In this document: positions 49,601 through 62,059 of the stretch, piece by piece
Layout: each line of letters begins with the position of its first letter
How positions within the stretch are numbered: position 1 is the first letter of the stretch
NCBI RefSeq assembly: GCF_036370855.1
Contig: NC_088099.1
Location: 27,557,501-27,621,500, forward strand
Direction: 5' to 3'
DNA from: Dromaius novaehollandiae
Taxonomy: Eukaryota > Chordata > Aves > Casuariiformes > Dromaiidae
DNA length: 64,000 bases
Notes under the pieces: generated by a model
Told to the model about the DNA's origin: nothing
The model's database searches: none
Seen by the model: the letters and a program-made list of their open reading frames with translations, nothing else
Translations under genes and position numbers: made by a program

Positions 49601-52600
49601 CTTGCCGAATGCTGACCCCCCCCTTTCTTGTCAGGCACTGTGTGTCCTTATAATTCCAGTCTTCTGTGGTGTTTTTAATGATATCATTCACCGATATTTC
49701 ATCACTGTGCAAAGTCTGGTGCTCTTCTTAGTGCTACTGCTGTGTCCCGCCATTGCCACCCTGTGCTTGGATTACTGAACATTCCTGAATTTCTGTCCAC
49801 TTGACTTGAAGCCCAACCACCACGCCACTTCAGCCAACCTCAGTGAGGACCACAATGACCTATGGTCTTCCAGACTCTTTGATTCTTTCAAACTTCAGCT
49901 AGAGAACCACTGGAAAATACAGCTGTGGCTTCTTTTCTAAGTAACACTTGTGTGTGTGTGAACTGCCTTTGAAACCCAGGGGGAAACTCTTGTTGCTTTA
50001 GGAGCCCCATACACAACAGGCTACAGGAAGTAGGGCTAAAACTGGATTATGCCACAATTATTTTATTAGGGTGCTTTATTTCTCTGGATACCCTTTTTAC
50101 TCTGGGAGCTGGTAAGGATATCATCTGTTCATCCTTTCTGGATGTGCTAGAAGGAATTCAGAGCCCACAGTAATGGGGAGATGTGAACCTGCATTGTGCT
50201 TTCATGTGCTGTGTGTCTCGAGGCCCGCTTGCCTCTCTGGCATTCCCATTTGCACAGTTAAAAAGCTAGTTTCCTCCCTGAGCTGCAAGAAGGAGTTGTA
50301 GTTTGTGCTTTTTGCTGGTGGACATCATGGAGCTGAACTGCAGAGACCTGAAGCCCAGATGCTGTTCTGGAAGGATTCAGACCAGGAAGGAAGGGAGAGT
50401 AGTAACTAGATGATTGATGGTAGTAGTTGCAGCACTGAGCAGTAGACTCAGAGGACTGTCAGGGGAAGCACCCAGAATTCAGTCTGAACCTCAGAAAACA
50501 CCTAAAAATCACCGACTGACGAACCCTTCTCACCTTTCCCCAAAATCCCCTGTACCCACTAACTTATTTCCCCTTCCCCTTCCAGAGTCTCACTCTGTCT
50601 CCTAGTAGCCAGACGCTCACTATTCTTGTTAAACATGCAGGATTGATTCTCCCAAATATCAAGGTAGGCATTTTGTTGACATATTAATATTTCAGGGTGG
50701 ACTGATTCAAAAGATATTAATTTGCTAGAGAATCAGACCCATTCACAAGGCACGTCTTCAATGTGGGGTACCTGAGCATTCCTAAAGCTAATAATTGTAC
50801 TATTAGCAGCTGCTTGTGTACTCAGTTTAACATTTTCAATATGAACCGCTGAAAATATGACCCCTCTTTCCCTGCAATAAAAAATTGTGTTCAAAATCTG
50901 AAGAAACTTGGGAGTCTGAAATTGCCTGCTGTCTCCTGAGGGCACATGTGTGAATGCTAGTTGATTGGAAGAATAAAGGACAAAATGCCATTAGAATCCA
51001 GTTGACTCTGATTCCCTAGTCAAAATACATTGTTTTACAATGTGCTTATATTTCTAAATCAGTACTTCTGTCAGTAAGGAATTGCCATTTCAGCACTCAG
51101 TAGCATTGAAAGCTGTTAAAGGATTTTTCTTTGATGATTCATTCTGCCCTTTTTAGGAAGCTGCTACATTTCTGATAGTGCTTATATGCCTTGTTTGGCC
51201 AGGACTCCTTCTGTTGCAGCTAGGAACCCTCATATTTTTGCTGATGTTTGGAGCTAAGTTTCTAATGCTTTATAACACAATTTTCACAAAAATCCTGAGC
51301 CCAAAGCTTATTCCACCTGCAAATTCACTGTCTGAAATTGCAGATTAGTGAATATATTTATCTACATCTAAATTCATTGCAACCTTCAACTGCTGGTGTG
51401 AGAGAAACCCTTCTGGTCACACAAAGGGGAAAGATGTGAAGGACTAGGCTGTAGCTGGAAAACCAGGAGACCCCTTTTGATGAGGCATCTCACTGGGAGA
51501 CAGGTTTCCTAGGGGAGCTGTGGTATGTAGGCTGTTGTCTGCCCTGGGACCCCAGCATCGAGTACAGATGATTAGCTGTGTCTGGCATGGGCTTCTCAGA
51601 GTAAAAGATACAAGCCTGATGAGGGAAAGGATCTTGGGGGCAGAATATGCAGATATGGAGGAGGAGGAACAAAGGAGTCTTTCTGAGCATGAGATGTGAT
51701 GGGTCTGTAGTTGCAGTGGCAAGGGCTCCAGTGCAATAGCTGTTTAATATAGAGCTTGAGCCTGCTCCAAGACACGTCTGGTTTGAGTCATTTGCCCAAA
51801 GATAGACCTCTAGTGCCATCTAGTCTCCCCCATCATGTGGGACCTGAGACATCCACCTGCGGCTGACAGTTTGACCTAGGACCTCTGGGAGACTTCGTCA
51901 TTTCTGAAACAGCAGCTGGAGGCCAAAGAGAATAGCCTAGAGCATAACATATGGCACTAGAAGCACACATGTGGGCTGCAGCGTCAAGTCTTTTATCCCT
52001 TGGAGACTGTTCTTCTTCCTCAGTGAACTGGCAGTACAAAGATGTGTTCGACTCCTTCCCGCTGGCTTATGTACACAGACTGCAGAAACAGAGATTGCCA
52101 GCCCCAGTGAAACCACACATTTAGGGTTTTGATAAGGTGTCATACCCATTTGTCAGATAAAAAATAGTGAACAACACAACTTATTTGTGTGATTAATCAT
52201 CATCATCACCCTCCTTGTCAAGGTAATGCCCAAAGTCACAGTCACGGCAGGCCGTGAGAAATGCACTAGAACCAAGACCTTCTAGCAATTATGTTTGCAC
52301 ATATAAGTCAGTGTTGAAAGACAAAACTATGGGAAAAAAACCCACACTTGCAACATTGCTTACAGAAGCTTTTTTGATTCTCTGAAACTCCTATTTTTTT
52401 TCTCTTACGGTGAGAATATTTTGCAATGTTGTCTCCTCCTCTAGCTGTTTAAACTAATCCTAACAATTTCAAGAGAGAGCATTAAAGACAAAAAACCTCA
52501 AGAAAGATGAGTCCACAAAGAAGTGCAGCTATTTTGTCAAAATACAGAAAAATGTGACAGTAACAAAATATGGCTTCAGTGTTACTGTAAAAAATGAGCA

Positions 52601-53554
52601 TATTTATAGTGGAGTCACTGTGAAACTAAAAATGCCAGTCCCAAGAGGGTGAGTACTGTTGAGAGAGACTATTAAATTAAAACATTGTGTAGGATCTGAA
52701 TAATACATCAAGAAATGCAATATAAAATTAATCTCACAAATGAAACAAGGAAAAGTAGGAAACTGCATAATATTGAAAGTTAATCACAAAGCCCTCTGAA
52801 GTAATTACATGAAGTGGTCAGAAAAGCTGACAAGACTTCTTTTCCTGCTTCGCAGCAGAGGCAGGACTTGTTTTCCTATAGCACTGTCAGCAAAGTCAGT
52901 GAGGTTAACTAAAAACTAAACACTAAGAAAACAGGCTGCTGTGTGGCTGGGCTGAACATTCAGCAAGCTGCCCTGGTGCGGGCACAAGGACTCAGGAAGG
53001 AGCTTGGGAGCTGCAGGACAAGGCCTTGCAGACATGACCACCAGCTCCCACAGGGTATGATTGGGAAGGACTAAATGCCTCGTAGCCGTCTGCGGGACCC
53101 CATCATGCTCCTTTCAGTGCTCACAGAGGTGGTTTGGCTCCTGCTCTGATTTCACATTACAGTTCAGTCAGCAGCACATCCAGTCTGAGACCCTTTCTGC
53201 TTTATCTGAAGCCACCTCCTGAACCCTCATTGCCTCCTCAGTCATATCGTTTCTGGCTCCTGAGCTGTATCTGACTGCCTGGATGGCCACCTTCCCAAAC
53301 CAAACTATGTGGCCACCCTCCTGAACCAGACTTTCACGTGACCCTCTTTAAAATGAAGGCAGGATTTCACAGAGCCGGGCAGGTGTACTACTGGCTGGCT
53401 ATTTACAGCTGAGGGGAAGGAAACCTTCAGCACACGGAAACACCTGAAGGAGGGAGGAGGTGGATAAGGGAATCCTAAAGCTTGCACTACTAAGACACCA
53501 ATCCTAAGTTAGCTCAGTAAATCAGGTCACTAAAGCTTGTACTAAACTAGCCCA
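46653..53554. other. Noncoding stretch, no gene recognised
   Basis: About 6.9 kb. Locally richer in GC near 49740-49900, 50220-50600, 51450-51900 and 52950-53450, but frames there are short and mutually overlapping. It includes one exon-like segment at 50586-50663. Confidence 0.55.
50586..50663 (+). other. Candidate 78-nt exon (speculative)
   Basis: Upstream lies a textbook 3' splice site: a branch-like ACTAAC (50558-50563), a C/T tract and CCAG ending at 50585. The segment ends AAG before GTAGGC at 50664. It is 78 bases, exactly 26 codons, and only frame 1 is open. I do not recognise the peptide (it would start SLTLSPSS and end LPNIK). There is no supporting neighbour exon in a compatible phase. 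Confidence 0.2.
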
Positions 53555-53640
53555 CAGGACTCTCGCTGTGCCTGGCACTGTACAAACAAAAGCCAACAGA
53601 TATTCCTTCCCCGAGACTACCCTAAATTAAAAAAAAAATC
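53555..53640. repeat. Possible L2/L3-like LINE relic
   Basis: 'ctgtgcctggcactgtac', then 'aaacaaaagccaacagat' and 'attccttccccgaga', resembles a common tail motif of old amniote LINEs (gtgccaggcactgtacaaac, ...gtccctgccccgaagagct). Short and diverged. Confidence 0.35.
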
Positions 53641-54474
53641 TCCAAAGGCCCAAAACAAAGTTAATCTTTTTAATATTTGAGTCAGAGGAACAGAGCATTA
53701 GTTGTGGTCATGACAATGGTAATTTTCTGGCATGGCATTCAAGACAACTTTAAAGAGACAGCCATAAAACCCATTTGTCCTTAAAGGCCTATTAACAGTA
53801 TGGCTATCTCTCTTCATAATGAACACATTAACAAAGGACCAAGCAGCTGTTACCCTTCCTGGTCTGAATTTCCCCTGCTCTCCTAGCTGAAAATTGCAGA
53901 CTATTGACTAGAGACGATAACAATGCAGTAACAGTGCTGAGGGCTGTAGCTTTTTGTATTTTTGGCTTCACTTTCACAAAGTAATTCTGAAGGCACTATT
54001 CAGTCTTAGAACAAGTATCTGTTATATAAAAAGCACTTTTTTGTGTATAACTCATCATTTCAGGTGCTGACAGTATACAGCCTGACTTGCTGCTTGCTGT
54101 ATTACCTGTTTTGTTGCTAGGAAATTTTTGAACTGAAGCCAATTTACAATTCAGCTATTTGCTTCATGTGCATTTGCATGGAAAAGGACCTAAGCTGATC
54201 ATTATTTTAAACAATGCTCCGTAGTTTTTACATGGCAGTGCCAGACACAAGGGATAGTTGCTATGCAGTAACACCGGCTGTGCAAAAAATGGAGACCTCC
54301 CAAAATTTGAGAAGAAAGATGGGATTCACATCCAGTTTCTTGCATAGAGAGCAAGAACATTTAGAAAATGAAATGAGTCTGCACTATGCTTAGTTTCTCC
54401 ATTTGGGCTGCATTGTACGTTTTATACTTTCACTATTTGCACTTCAAGAAAAGGCAAGGCCCCAGCCTGAATCA
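53641..54474. other. AT-rich noncoding stretch, nothing recognised
   Basis: No frame, repeat or RNA worth naming. Confidence 0.6.
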
Positions 54475-54535
54475 CCGCTCCATCTTATGACCAAGCCCTT
54501 GCCTTGAAGAGTTTACAGTCTGACACCAGGCTGGC
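54475..54535. repeat. Possible L2/L3-like LINE relic
   Basis: 'cccttgccttgaagagttt' followed by 'acagtctgaca' matches the same old-LINE motif family (cctgccccgaagagctt, acagtctaa). It lies about 0.9 kb from the previous relic and may or may not be part of it. Confidence 0.3.
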
Positions 54536-56490
54536 TCCTTGACTATTAGCAAGAAATTATAGCCTTTACAGACCTAACAAACAGAACAGGACCAGTGAAT
54601 AGGGAAGGCAATACAACACTGCTAACAGGGAAGGTCTAACAGACTGAGACAGCCAAACTCTGGAGACTAGAGCTCATTGACTACTAACTTCACAGGTGCA
54701 GTGTAATTTCCCAGTGGTGATACTCCAGTGTTTTCCAGTCTGGGTCAACTCAGCTGACCGGGAAACAGGCATGCTGGCATCCAGCTGGATTCTCTAGACT
54801 CACAAGGGGGTGACAGTCATGAAGATCTTTGTCCTCTGAGATTGAGGTCACTGAGAAAATCAATAGTTTTGTGTTTCAGCCCATCCACACAAATTCATAA
54901 TTGTAATGAAAAATATCTGTCTTTCACCTTTTTGTACATATTCCCTAAAACATTGAGAGGTATCGTATTCCTTGAGAAAGTAACAGCTCCTGTGAATCTA
55001 ATTTTGAGAGTGTTTAGATAGATGTCTTGCACTGTGAAACAGCTAACTTTCAAAAACAGGGCAATCTTCCTCTAACTTCACACACACAGGGATGGCCCAA
55101 AGGCCATAATACTGAGCTGGTAAAACACAGTTTATTCTGCATGCTAGCACTCTAGCAGAGAAGAGGAGGAGGAGTGAGTCAAACAGGCTTGTCTGCTCCA
55201 TAAATACGTGCAGGTTCCAGCCCACACACGTGCCTGCACACATACACATAAACACAGACCCCCCTAGAGAAAGAGAGAAAGGCAAATTTATCCCCAAACA
55301 GCTTGTGAACATTTGAGTCCAGTAAAATCTGGGTGAGTCTGATAAATTCAGTGAGGTGGAGTGGTACAACTTACTGGTGCAATGATTTAGGTAAGGCTTC
55401 CCAACAGTGCCACCATGCCATCCTTTCTAGAATAAGTCTCTATTAAACAAACAGGTCACCAGACTTGAAGACTACTGGAGCTGAATCGGTTTTAAAGAAA
55501 TAAATGAGAACATAGAGGAATTCATCTTGGAGCAGATTTAGATTAAGAGAGACTGGTTTCTGTTCCCATCGAGCCCTTTTCTACATCTATTCCAGATTTT
55601 TGATTTAGGATAGCAGTGTGCTATTTCTTTGGATGTCCTTACCTGTGCATTTTGAAAAATCCAAGTTTCTCAGTATGTATCCTTAGATGCTCACAAATCC
55701 ACAGAGACTCTTTAAAATTTTGAGGTCACCAAGGCTAGTGGTTATTGATGAATTTGCTGAATTCTTTTCTTTGTTTTTCTCTCTCAATTTTTTTCTTTCA
55801 CATCACCATCACCATAACATCAATGTGCATCATACATAAATTCTGAAATATCATCTACAAGAATATGTTTCTTTCGTGTTCGCTGTTTCATAATACATGT
55901 CTAAAGCTCTGAAAGAGATGCTTCTGGGTATTTTGTGTGTTTTATATCCATGTTTAAATATTCTTGTACTTTTCTTTCTCTCAGGGTGTATAGTGTTCTA
56001 TTATCTTAATGCATAATAAGGTATTACCATTATAGCAAACATCTCTATAGCAACAAAACTTCACTTCATGCTTTGCAAACATGCAGTTTTTACTGTGAAA
56101 ATCTTGCAGACTAAGTAAGGCAATACAAAGAAAAAGATGAATAAATTCAGAAGTGCACAAGCACTAACACAGCAAGCAAATACTGAGATCCAATATTTCA
56201 GAGCTACTACTAAGGCAAGAGGATGAGCATTAACCAAGGATGTTGGTTCCATTCCATATCACTTTTTCAGAAGTGCTCTTTGTTCTGCATTGAATTTAGA
56301 ACAAAGCAGAAATAGAATTTTGTTGGAAAATCTATTTTGGGATTAAAACTTGAGCTTTTGTGGATGTGAAAAGCAGCTAGTAAAGACCAGCCTGTGAAAT
56401 CATGCATGTATTTCAAATGTTTTGCATTCACTAACCACTCCAGCCAGGTTCAGCGAAGGCAAGGCAGCACAAATGGGAAAGTCCATACAG
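54536..56490. other. AT-rich noncoding stretch, no gene recognised
   Basis: The minus frame 55043-55369 (108 codons) covers a CA-rich patch; no domain is recognised. Confidence 0.6.
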
Positions 56491-57055
56491 ACTCATAGAA
56501 ATATTGATTGGAAAGGACTTTATCTAGTCCAAACTCCCTCTTGAAGCAGGACTGTTGACAGCACAGGATACAATCAGATGTAGCTTCATCTAGCTGGCTC
56601 TCAAAATCTCCAAGAGGGAAGAAGCCACAACCTCCCCAAGCAACCTGTTTCTGCACTGCACTAGCCCCCTAGAGAAAACAATTTCTTAATGGGTGACCTG
56701 AACCTCCCAAGCTCAGTATGTGACTGTTGTCCCTTGCTATGGTGTCCTGCACTGTTGACTGGATTTCGGCTCCAGTATCTCTGTAACTACGCTGCCAGTA
56801 GTTGTGAGTAGCTGTTGGCTCACATCCGACCCCTCTTCATCAGACTGAAGCAGCCCTGCTCCCTTCGCCTCTCCTTGCAGGTCAGGTGCTTTCAGCCCTT
56901 GATCACCTCCATAGCCATCTGCTATTTCACCACATCCTTCTTCAACTGAGCACCCAAAACTGGACACAGATGTGGCCTTATTGCACTAAGTAGAGGGGGA
57001 TAATCACTTCACTCAACGTGCTGGTCATCTTCCTACTGTTCAGCCCACATAGTAG
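56491..57055 (-). mobile_element. CR1 LINE 3' fragment, moderately diverged
   Basis: On the + strand the antisense CR1 order is clear: 'catagaaatattgattgga' then 'aaggactttatctagtcc', 'ccccaagcaacctgtttctg', 'cttcatcagactgaag', 'cacccaaaactggacaca', 'gatgtggccttattgcac' and 'gggggataatcacttcac'. It is truncated near 57055 at the 5' side of the element. The terminal 8-mers at 56491 are nearly lost, and all frames are broken. It is older than the copy at 4505-4894 judging by visible divergence. Confidence 0.85.
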
Positions 57056-59592
57056 TGCACCTGTACAGATACTCTGCAGTGGGTCTTATGAGACCCTCTT
57101 AACTCCACAGAAAATCAGCACCTTCAAGGAACACTTTAAACAATGTAGGCTGTTTCAGGGAGCTCAGTTTGATGGTCTAAACAGTCTATTGCAGCTCTAT
57201 GTTCCTCTGTCCTTGGTTTCCTTTCTCTTCCATTTTCTCTTGGATGGCAAATCACATCTGTAATGTTACATTTTGATAAGTTGCTTGTTATAAATGAATA
57301 ACTTCATCTTTCTCTGTTAGAGAAAAAGTCAAAAACACAAAGCAGAAGATGGTGGATGTTTGTGGTGATTCTTTGGCTTCGAAGAGATTGTTCCATTAAC
57401 TTAGATCATTCACATTTTAGCTTTAATAAAAGGTCGTTAGTGTAATGTGGATGTCAGCAACAACAGTGAAGACCATTGAGGGTTACTTTCTTGAAAAAAA
57501 TTAAGTTTAGCCCTTACCTACAGGCACATTTTGAATTCTGGCTTTACCAATCTAAAATAAAACTCCCTGGGGCAAATTTAGCAGATAGGATAGCTAAAGA
57601 GAGCATGGCTCAGAGAGCTGGAAGTCTCCTTTTCCTTCCCATTAGCTCCATGCACTCAAGTCATCTGGCACATGAATGGTATAGCTTTGTGATCTGGATC
57701 ACAAATGCTTCTGGACCTGACCTCTGTGAGCACTTTGTCAGGGCACTCCTACCTGAGATCAGAGCTCAGTGACACGTTTGAGCTCAAAGCTCTTGAAAAT
57801 CCTGCTCTGATGCTAGTTGGAAGGGATGGGAATGAGGTGAGTGTGAGACTGCTAAATGCTTCCTTCACAGCAAAACTTGATTGTGCAGAAGAACAAAACA
57901 CAAAATGGTCAGTGTAGCAACACAGCAGAGTTGGGCAGAAAGGTTGTAGGAGACCCCAGCTGATAGTTCAAAGCAGAACATAGCCTTGTCTGAGCACCAA
58001 AACTGAAGAGGGAGGAAAAGGCAGTGAAATATTCCTCTGTTCTTTAGCCGTAGTTAAGGAAATTTCGCTACATCAGTCATTGCCTTAAATCACCATGATT
58101 ATAGTGATTAGTTAGTTCTTTCACGTGTAAAACATTTTATTATATATCACCGTTATTTGATCATTGCTTATGTGAAGGTAAAATTGATGACTTCATTGTA
58201 TCCCTCAGTTTCACAAGCCCCATGTTTTCTCAGTAACAGACATAATTACAGTAGCTTGGGTTAGTCTTGTCCTGCAGGCAGAACAGATGAATCACATTGG
58301 ACAACAAAACTCCCAGACACTGGTACATATACACTTTGCTGCAAGTACAAGCAAAGTAGGACTCCTGATTTTGGGGTTATCTAAGTCTATGAGAAACCTA
58401 AAATCAGTATAGTCTGGAATTTCTAATATGGCATGTACAAGTGACTTCACCAAACATCATGCTAACTGAATATGGTTACACTTCTTCCAACCTCCATTAC
58501 ATTTCTAACAAAAAATAAGTAGCAGCAGCTTCCAGAATGAAAAATCTTAGCATATCAGTTTTACTTAAATATGCCAGAAGAGGCAAGTGATAACTGAAAG
58601 TGGGCAGAAAAAGCTGATATGTTCCAAGGCCACCTTCCAGGGTTAGTTGAGAGCACAGGCAAGGCACATTCATTGCGTGGGGGTCTGTTCAGATAGGATT
58701 GCTGTCCCCTGGAAAGATAGCATGTCCCTGCTTCTGCTGTGGTTCTCATTAAGTGTGCATAAGGCCTTTTAAAATATTCGTATTTGAATATCAGTGTGAA
58801 AACTGTTGTCTCATCAGATACTTTAGTGGCCCTCACAGTTAGTGGGGAGATCTGCAGTACAAAATCAGATGAGCTCCAACCACTGATATGAAAGTCTTCA
58901 AATTATTTAAGCAGTCAAATGAAAATCTTACGTGAGTGCAGCCCTCACAACATAACCTCCAAAAAGAAGGTTGTTTGCTTAATTAGGACCTACATGGATG
59001 CTACAAGCTGAAGGTTGCAATTAACTTGTCTAGCTTCTCGCAACCTGAATAATTTGTTTCTTTCATATTAAAATGTCTTACACATTTCAGCTAATGGCAG
59101 ATAAAAGTAATCTGTTTTTTTTTTTTTTTTTCCGCTTTCCAGAAGGGTAGAGACTTGCAGTTCTCATTGAAATCAAGTGCTCAGCACCTCACAAAATCAA
59201 GCCAGTGACACCTCTTCACTTCTCACAGAACCTGTCTAGGACTCATGTCAAGAAAGGAACGATTTCTGTGCTAACAGTAGAGAAAGTTTACAGCAATACG
59301 AGTGGCAATTATCCAATGAAAAACACATGTGTTAGTGATATGTTTATGAGATAAATCATATTCAGGAAAAAAAAACCAAATATTTCTAAGAGCAACTAAG
59401 TATCATTAAACACAACAAATGGGTTAGTTTTGCTGCTATGTGACACCAAGGGTTCCTTTAGCTGCACGTCTACTATGAAATTTCTTCAGACATGGTCCAA
59501 ACTTAAAGATGTCTTGAAAAAAATTAACTTTTGAATTATGAGTAGAATTTATTCTGTTACGCTTTTAGGGCAAGGTCAAGTCATTAACTTGA
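57056..59592. other. AT-rich noncoding stretch, no gene recognised
   Basis: The longest frame is 57476-57772 (+, 98 codons), without a known domain. A 17-T run lies at 59115-59131. 'gatggtctaaacagtct' near 57171 faintly recalls a CR1 3' end but is not enough to call. Confidence 0.6.
59115..59131 (-). repeat. Poly(T) run, 17 T
   Basis: Simple homopolymer; no associated element is recognised. Confidence 0.93.
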
Positions 59593-59619
59593 CTTTAGTC
59601 ACTCACAGCGAGACTAAAG
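59593..59619. other. Perfect 8-bp inverted repeat (stem-loop 1)
   Basis: CTTTAGTC (59593-59600) and GACTAAAG (59612-59619) are perfect complements separated by 11 bases. Confidence 0.85.
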
Positions 59620-59657
59620 AAAGGCTAGAGCAAAAAGACATTTCAGAAGAATTTAAA

Positions 59658-59703
59658 TGCAGCAACACAACCTAGAGTCTGACAAGGTCCTTGTGTTGCT
59701 GCA
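59658..59703. other. Perfect 13-bp inverted repeat (stem-loop 2)
   Basis: TGCAGCAACACAA (59658-59670) and TTGTGTTGCTGCA (59691-59703) are exact complements around a 20-base loop. It stands 11 bases before a 25-A run. Confidence 0.9.
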
Positions 59704-59714
59704 CTGTGAATACC

Positions 59715-59739
59715 AAAAAAAAAAAAAAAAAAAAAAAAA
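59715..59739 (+). repeat. Poly(A) run, 25 A
   Basis: Uninterrupted 25 A directly downstream of the 13-bp stem-loop; no AATAAA in the preceding 30 bases. Confidence 0.94.
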
Positions 59740-61835
59740 GCAAAAATTAGGTAAGATGGAAAATTCAAGAGCAAAATCTCAATTATAATTCAAACCTTGA
59801 AGCTTTGTTTTGAATATTTAATTGTTAGCAGAGTTATATTTTGCCATTTAATACTACATACAGCAATTAATGACTATATCTGTGATTTGTTCTTATTAAG
59901 TCTGACATTCATTGCAGCATACACTATCTGCAAACTGGGCTAGGTAGTTTACTCTGAAAACACAAAAAGTTTCAAGCAAAGTAATAATTTGGGAGTTATG
60001 AGAGTTTAAAGAGGTATGGCACAGTAGCTGGGCTAATTTAAGATCATCCCAAGTCTGAAATGGTTTTCCAGTTGATACCTCCTGGAGATAAAAAAAGCCT
60101 ACGAGTATGACAGAATGGAGGTTGAAATCCACTGGGATGGTGGGATCCTGCAGTTCACTGCACCAGATCTCAGATGTGCAGTTAATGTTCTTGTAGGCAG
60201 ATGACTCACAGGCACACACAGAGAAGGCAGCTCTTGAGCCTGAGTGACAAATCACTGTCTCATGGCCAGAACGGCTGAACTGGAGGAACTCAGGACAGAG
60301 AAAGACACACCGTGGAGTATTTCCACCCTCAGCTTATTAGCCTCAAATGCTTCTGGGCAAAAAGGATGTCTTATGAACTGGTGTCTTATGGACCGCTTGA
60401 GATGTCTAGGTGGTTTCCTAGGGGATAAAGCTAGTTGTTAGGGGCCCTGTGGACTGAAATGGTGAAAAAGGGAGGATCGTGAGGTCATGGAGGCAAAACA
60501 TAAGCTGTTAGGTAGATGTTGGGGTCAATGCTTCTGTGACAGCATCCCCAAAATGCACCCAGAACCAGATGCAAGGCCAGGCAGAAAAATGGTGAACCAC
60601 AATCCCAGTGCATGGTTGAGAGAGCAATCTGTGGGAAAATAGTTTAGACTTACTAGGAACTGGAAAACATTCTGAATATATGGAGCCTATATGGCTAAAA
60701 CAAATTGGATCAGTTATGAGTCAGGTCAGGACTGAATGAACCCAACCTGATGACTGGATTACCTTGAATTCTTCCTAATACAGCCATTTTTAGCTTGTTT
60801 GGCTCACAGAGCTTTACTGGACTAATTCTCTTGGCTGGTTCTTAATTTAGCCAGCCTTTATTCTAAGGCATTTTTAAGTCTTTGGTGGTCTTATTTAAAG
60901 GCAGACTGAGACAGAACACCTTCTGTATTGGGCAATTTAAAGTTCTGAAAAAAATTATCTTCTAAACCTCAAGAAGGCAGTTAAATGTTAAAAGTCTGAT
61001 AAAACTACATACAAAGATGAAAACTAACATTTGGGCTAGGACAAAGTTACACTCCAGTCACTGTGATGTTAAATTTCTTCAGTGAACCTGGTTTGAGCAC
61101 TTTAACACTAACAGGAGTCCTTCCACGGACTCCGCAGGACTCCCACAAAAACCTAAGATCTGTTGTTTATAAGCAAACTATGCACTTTAGCCATGCATTT
61201 TTAATGTCCCAAATTCTGAAGTGCTTAGAATCTGTAAGGTATGTTAGAGTTAAAATAGAAATGTTTACCTACAGGCAAATTTTGAATCATTATAGTAATG
61301 CCAGCAAGCACATTTTGAACAAACCCTGTAATTAATAGTTTTTAAAGCATTTTGCTCTGAAAAGCATTATTTTAAAACTCTAGCAAGACTGCTGCCAGTA
61401 GAGTGTGCTCTCTTTCCATTCCAGCCATGTGAAGATGGTCCCCACCAAAGCTCCAACAGTATACATTTGCCTTTGGAAAATAAAGCAATAGCATCTAAGC
61501 AGAAATATGAAAATGATATTAATAAAAAACGAAGAGCAAAAATCTCCTACTATTACATTTTGCAAGTGTGCTGTTTTATAAAATACTTTCATTTAATTCA
61601 ACAATGTAGACGCATATAAGGTTATGGAAAGATATTATTCTTAATGTAGTGTGGATCATATACTAGACTGCATGTTTTACAGCAGGGTAATTCAGCTGTA
61701 AAAAGTTAATGTCTGAGGCCCTTTTGGCATAAATAAAAATGGAGTACTGATAATGTACTGAAAAATCTGGAGATGTATGCCAGCAGCATTTATTGTTTGT
61801 GAGCATGGTGAAAAATGTTTTTATATATTGCTATC

Positions 61836-61855
61836 ATTTATATACGTATATAAAT
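61836..61855. repeat. Perfect 20-bp AT-rich palindrome
   Basis: atttatatacgtatataaat equals its own reverse complement. It has no spacer, so it is cruciform-capable rather than a normal hairpin. Confidence 0.93.
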
Positions 61856-61932
61856 AGATTTACAGTTTGTATGTCATGCTTCAGGAAGGAGAGGACAGGC
61901 TAAAAATTTCCAAGTTAGGTGACTAAATTAGG

Positions 61933-61974
61933 TTGACTACTTAAATATCTTCATTGACTACTTAAATATCTTCA
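61933..61974 (+). repeat. Exact 21-bp tandem duplication
   Basis: The 21-base unit starting ttgactacttaaatatc occurs at 61933-61953 and again, identical, at 61954-61974. Exact identity suggests a recent event or an assembly artefact. Confidence 0.95.
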
Positions 61975-62059
61975 TGCTGTTGGAATCAGGAGTTCATCAT
62001 GGGAGGAGAAAGACAAATCTTTACCACTGAACAATTCTAATGTCTTTTTTCCTGCCCAG

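Larger units (their letters stand above)
59740..62059. other. AT-rich noncoding stretch, no gene recognised
   Basis: The minus frame 59896-60255 (119 codons) is the longest, with many cysteines but no domain I recognise. A 20-bp palindrome and a 21-bp duplication are listed separately. Confidence 0.6.

Noticed and set aside
59593..59715. H/ACA snoRNA gene
   Set aside because: Two hairpins and an ANANNA-type linker are present, but no ACA box lies near the 3' end and the stems lack the usual internal pocket.
59896..60255. 119-codon cysteine-containing minus frame
   Set aside because: The cysteines show no regular spacing of a known domain, and nothing around it suggests a gene.
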